Part shown: positions 21,522 through 22,533 of the stretch, in pieces | Numbering within the stretch: position 1 is the first letter of the stretch | Layout of the letters: each line of letters begins with the position of its first letter | Assembly: GCA_934654765.1 (NCBI GenBank) | Contig: CAKUGX010000020.1 | Span: 1-22,533, forward strand | DNA from: an uncultured Collinsella sp. | GTDB taxonomy: Bacteria; Actinomycetota; Coriobacteriia; Coriobacteriales; Coriobacteriaceae | Length of the DNA: 22,533 bases | Reading direction: 5' to 3' | Notes under the pieces: generated by a model | Told to the model about the DNA's origin: nothing | Database searches by the model: none | The model's input: only the letters and a program-made list of their open reading frames with translations | Made by a program: the position numbers and the translations under genes

Positions 21522-22533
21522 GTGGGCAAGGCTAAGGCTAAAGCGAAGAAAAAGACGACGGGGGCGCGGGCTAAGCGCGATCGTCGTCGGAAGCTCGCGA
21601 CCGAGGCTCCCGCATCTGCCGAGGAGCTGCTGGCAAGCGTGCCGGGACTCGACGCGCTGCAGGACGTTCCGGCGTTTGATGACCTGCCGGTCGATGAAGC
21701 TCAGCAGGCTGCCTTTGATGATTTCTGCGCACATGCCGAGGAGCCCGAGCAGATGCAGCTTGGTGCCGTGGTGCGCTTGGATCGCGGGTTTCCGCTGGTG
21801 GCGACTGCCGACGATACCTTTCGCGCCGAGCATGCCGTGGGGTTTGCCAAGTCGCGCGGTGAGGACGAGGTCCTGCTACCTGCCGTGGGCGATCGTGTGG
21901 CGGTGCGCCGCGCTCCCGGGCACGATATGGGCGTGATTGAGTGCGTGCTGCCGCGCCGTACGAGCTTTGAGCGTTGGCGTGGCCGTGCCCGCGGTGAGCG
22001 TCAGGTACTCTGCTCCAACGTGGACAGCGTGCTGATCGTGCAAGCGCTTGGCGCCGGCGAGGTGCTGCTTGATCGCGTGGCGCGCTCGCTCGTGCTGGCG
22101 CTCGACTGCGATGCCGAGCCGGTAGTGGTGCTCACCAAGGCAGATCGCTGCGAGGCTGACGAGCTGGAGCGCGACTTGGACCGCGTGCATCGCTTGGTGG
22201 GTCCGGATGTGCGCGTGATTGTGACGTCTTCTGCCGAGGGCCTCGGCCTGGACGAGGTGCGCGCCTGCGTGCCCGCCGGGAGCTGCGCCATGATCTTGGG
22301 CGAGTCGGGTGCCGGCAAGTCGACGCTGCTCAACGCGTTGTTGGGCCACGACACGCTGGCTACTGGTGGCGTGCGCGAGCGCGATGACCAGGGCCGCCAC
22401 ACCACGGTCGCGCGCGTGATGGTGGCGCTACCGGGCGACGCCGGCGTAATCGCCGATGCCCCGGGCCTGCGCAGCCTGCCGCTTGTGGGCCATGAGCGGG
22501 GTCTGGCGCACGCCTTCCCCGAGATCGTTGAGG
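21522..22533 (+). CDS. rsgA: Small ribosomal subunit biogenesis GTPase RsgA, partial (cut by window edge)
   Basis: The first 337 residues of a circularly permuted GTPase that helps late maturation of the 30S subunit. Motif order is diagnostic: TSFERWRGR linker after an OB-fold (about 78-150), SNVDSVLIVQAL (165-176), G4 TKAD (205-208), G5 SSAEG (236-240), then G1 GESGAGKST (260-268), G2 GRHTT (291-295) and G3 DAPGLRSLP (312-320). The C-terminal zinc-binding helical domain lies past the window. The first 30 residues are very basic (GKAKAKAKKKTTGARAKRDRRRK), followed by an acidic 45-residue stretch before the OB-fold, making the N-terminus longer than in E. coli RsgA. The GTG at 21522 is chosen because GGGAGG (21511-21516) precedes it by 5 nt. 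It has its own promoter after the ATPase terminator. Confidence 0.93.
   Translation, partial: MGKAKAKAKKKTTGARAKRDRRRKLATEAPASAEELLASVPGLDALQDVPAFDDLPVDEAQQAAFDDFCAHAEEPEQMQLGAVVRLDRGFPLVATADDTFRAEHAVGFAKSRGEDEVLLPAVGDRVAVRRAPGHDMGVIECVLPRRTSFERWRGRARGERQVLCSNVDSVLIVQALGAGEVLLDRVARSLVLALDCDAEPVVVLTKADRCEADELERDLDRVHRLVGPDVRVIVTSSAEGLGLDEVRACVPAGSCAMILGESGAGKSTLLNALLGHDTLATGGVRERDDQGRHTTVARVMVALPGDAGVIADAPGLRSLPLVGHERGLAHAFPEIVE

Noticed and set aside
21496..21936. Plus-strand frame overlapping the start of rsgA
   Set aside because: A different frame from rsgA; arginine/serine-rich shadow without motifs, and the rsgA frame carries the full GTPase signature.
1..22533. CRISPR arrays, tRNA or rRNA genes, complete insertion sequences, prophage genes
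   Set aside because: No regularly spaced repeats, cloverleaf-type sequences, rRNA segments or transposase/integrase frames were seen.

Overview
The window is GC-rich bacterial chromosome with dense coding on both strands. Gene content and protein character (a PheS/PheT pair behind a Phe T-box, QueH next to QueA, an AbiEi/DUF559-like accessory protein, a MetRS-like enzyme with a KxSSSS loop) suggest an actinobacterium of class Coriobacteriia, most like Collinsella. That placement is inferred from recalled family resemblance; no 16S gene or search supports it here. Both ends cut a gene: an RsmB/RsmF-type rRNA methyltransferase at the left (minus strand) and the GTPase RsgA at the right (plus strand).

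Layout. 1-2513 (minus): a methionyl-tRNA synthetase-like class I ligase followed by the start of the rRNA methyltransferase. 2646-5134 (plus): a DUF3267 membrane metallopeptidase-like protein, then queH and queA, which act at consecutive late steps of queuosine synthesis. 5134-5410: three successive hairpins between convergent genes, the last a strong bidirectional terminator. 5411-6994 (minus): M32 carboxypeptidase. 7095-11191 (plus): a phenylalanine T-box leader with specifier UUC and terminator, then pheS and pheT, separated by a 96-bp palindrome. 11204-14276 (plus): a palindromic repeat, a structured region ending in a terminator, and an ECF-type cobalt/nickel importer, cbiM (with a CbiN-like tail), cbiQ and cbiO. 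14318-15166 (plus): a zinc-dependent phospholipase C-like protein, whose stop overlaps the stop of a convergent AbiEi/DUF559-like gene (15163-16236, minus). 16237-16661: non-coding DNA with a 128-bp inverted-repeat element and the pyruvate kinase terminator. 16662-18122 (minus): pyruvate kinase. 18123-18563: divergent promoters and a highly structured leader. 18564-21245 (plus): SERCA/PMCA-like Ca2+ P-type ATPase. 21257-21442: a second copy of the palindromic repeat and a terminator. 21522-end: rsgA.

Most of the genes are housekeeping (translation, tRNA modification, ribosome assembly, glycolysis, cation transport). The unusual content is in the gaps. The leader of the Ca2+-ATPase gene has a hairpin whose entire 7-nt loop is complementary to a downstream segment, a nested helix, and a 9-bp helix that covers the Shine-Dalgarno, with competing pairings; it looks like an unassigned translational riboswitch or regulatory RNA. 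Two ~90-bp palindromes directly after pheT and after the ATPase gene are clear homologues, and every difference between their cores preserves base pairing. Two more long nested palindromes follow queA and pheS, so four plus-strand genes here are followed by such structures.
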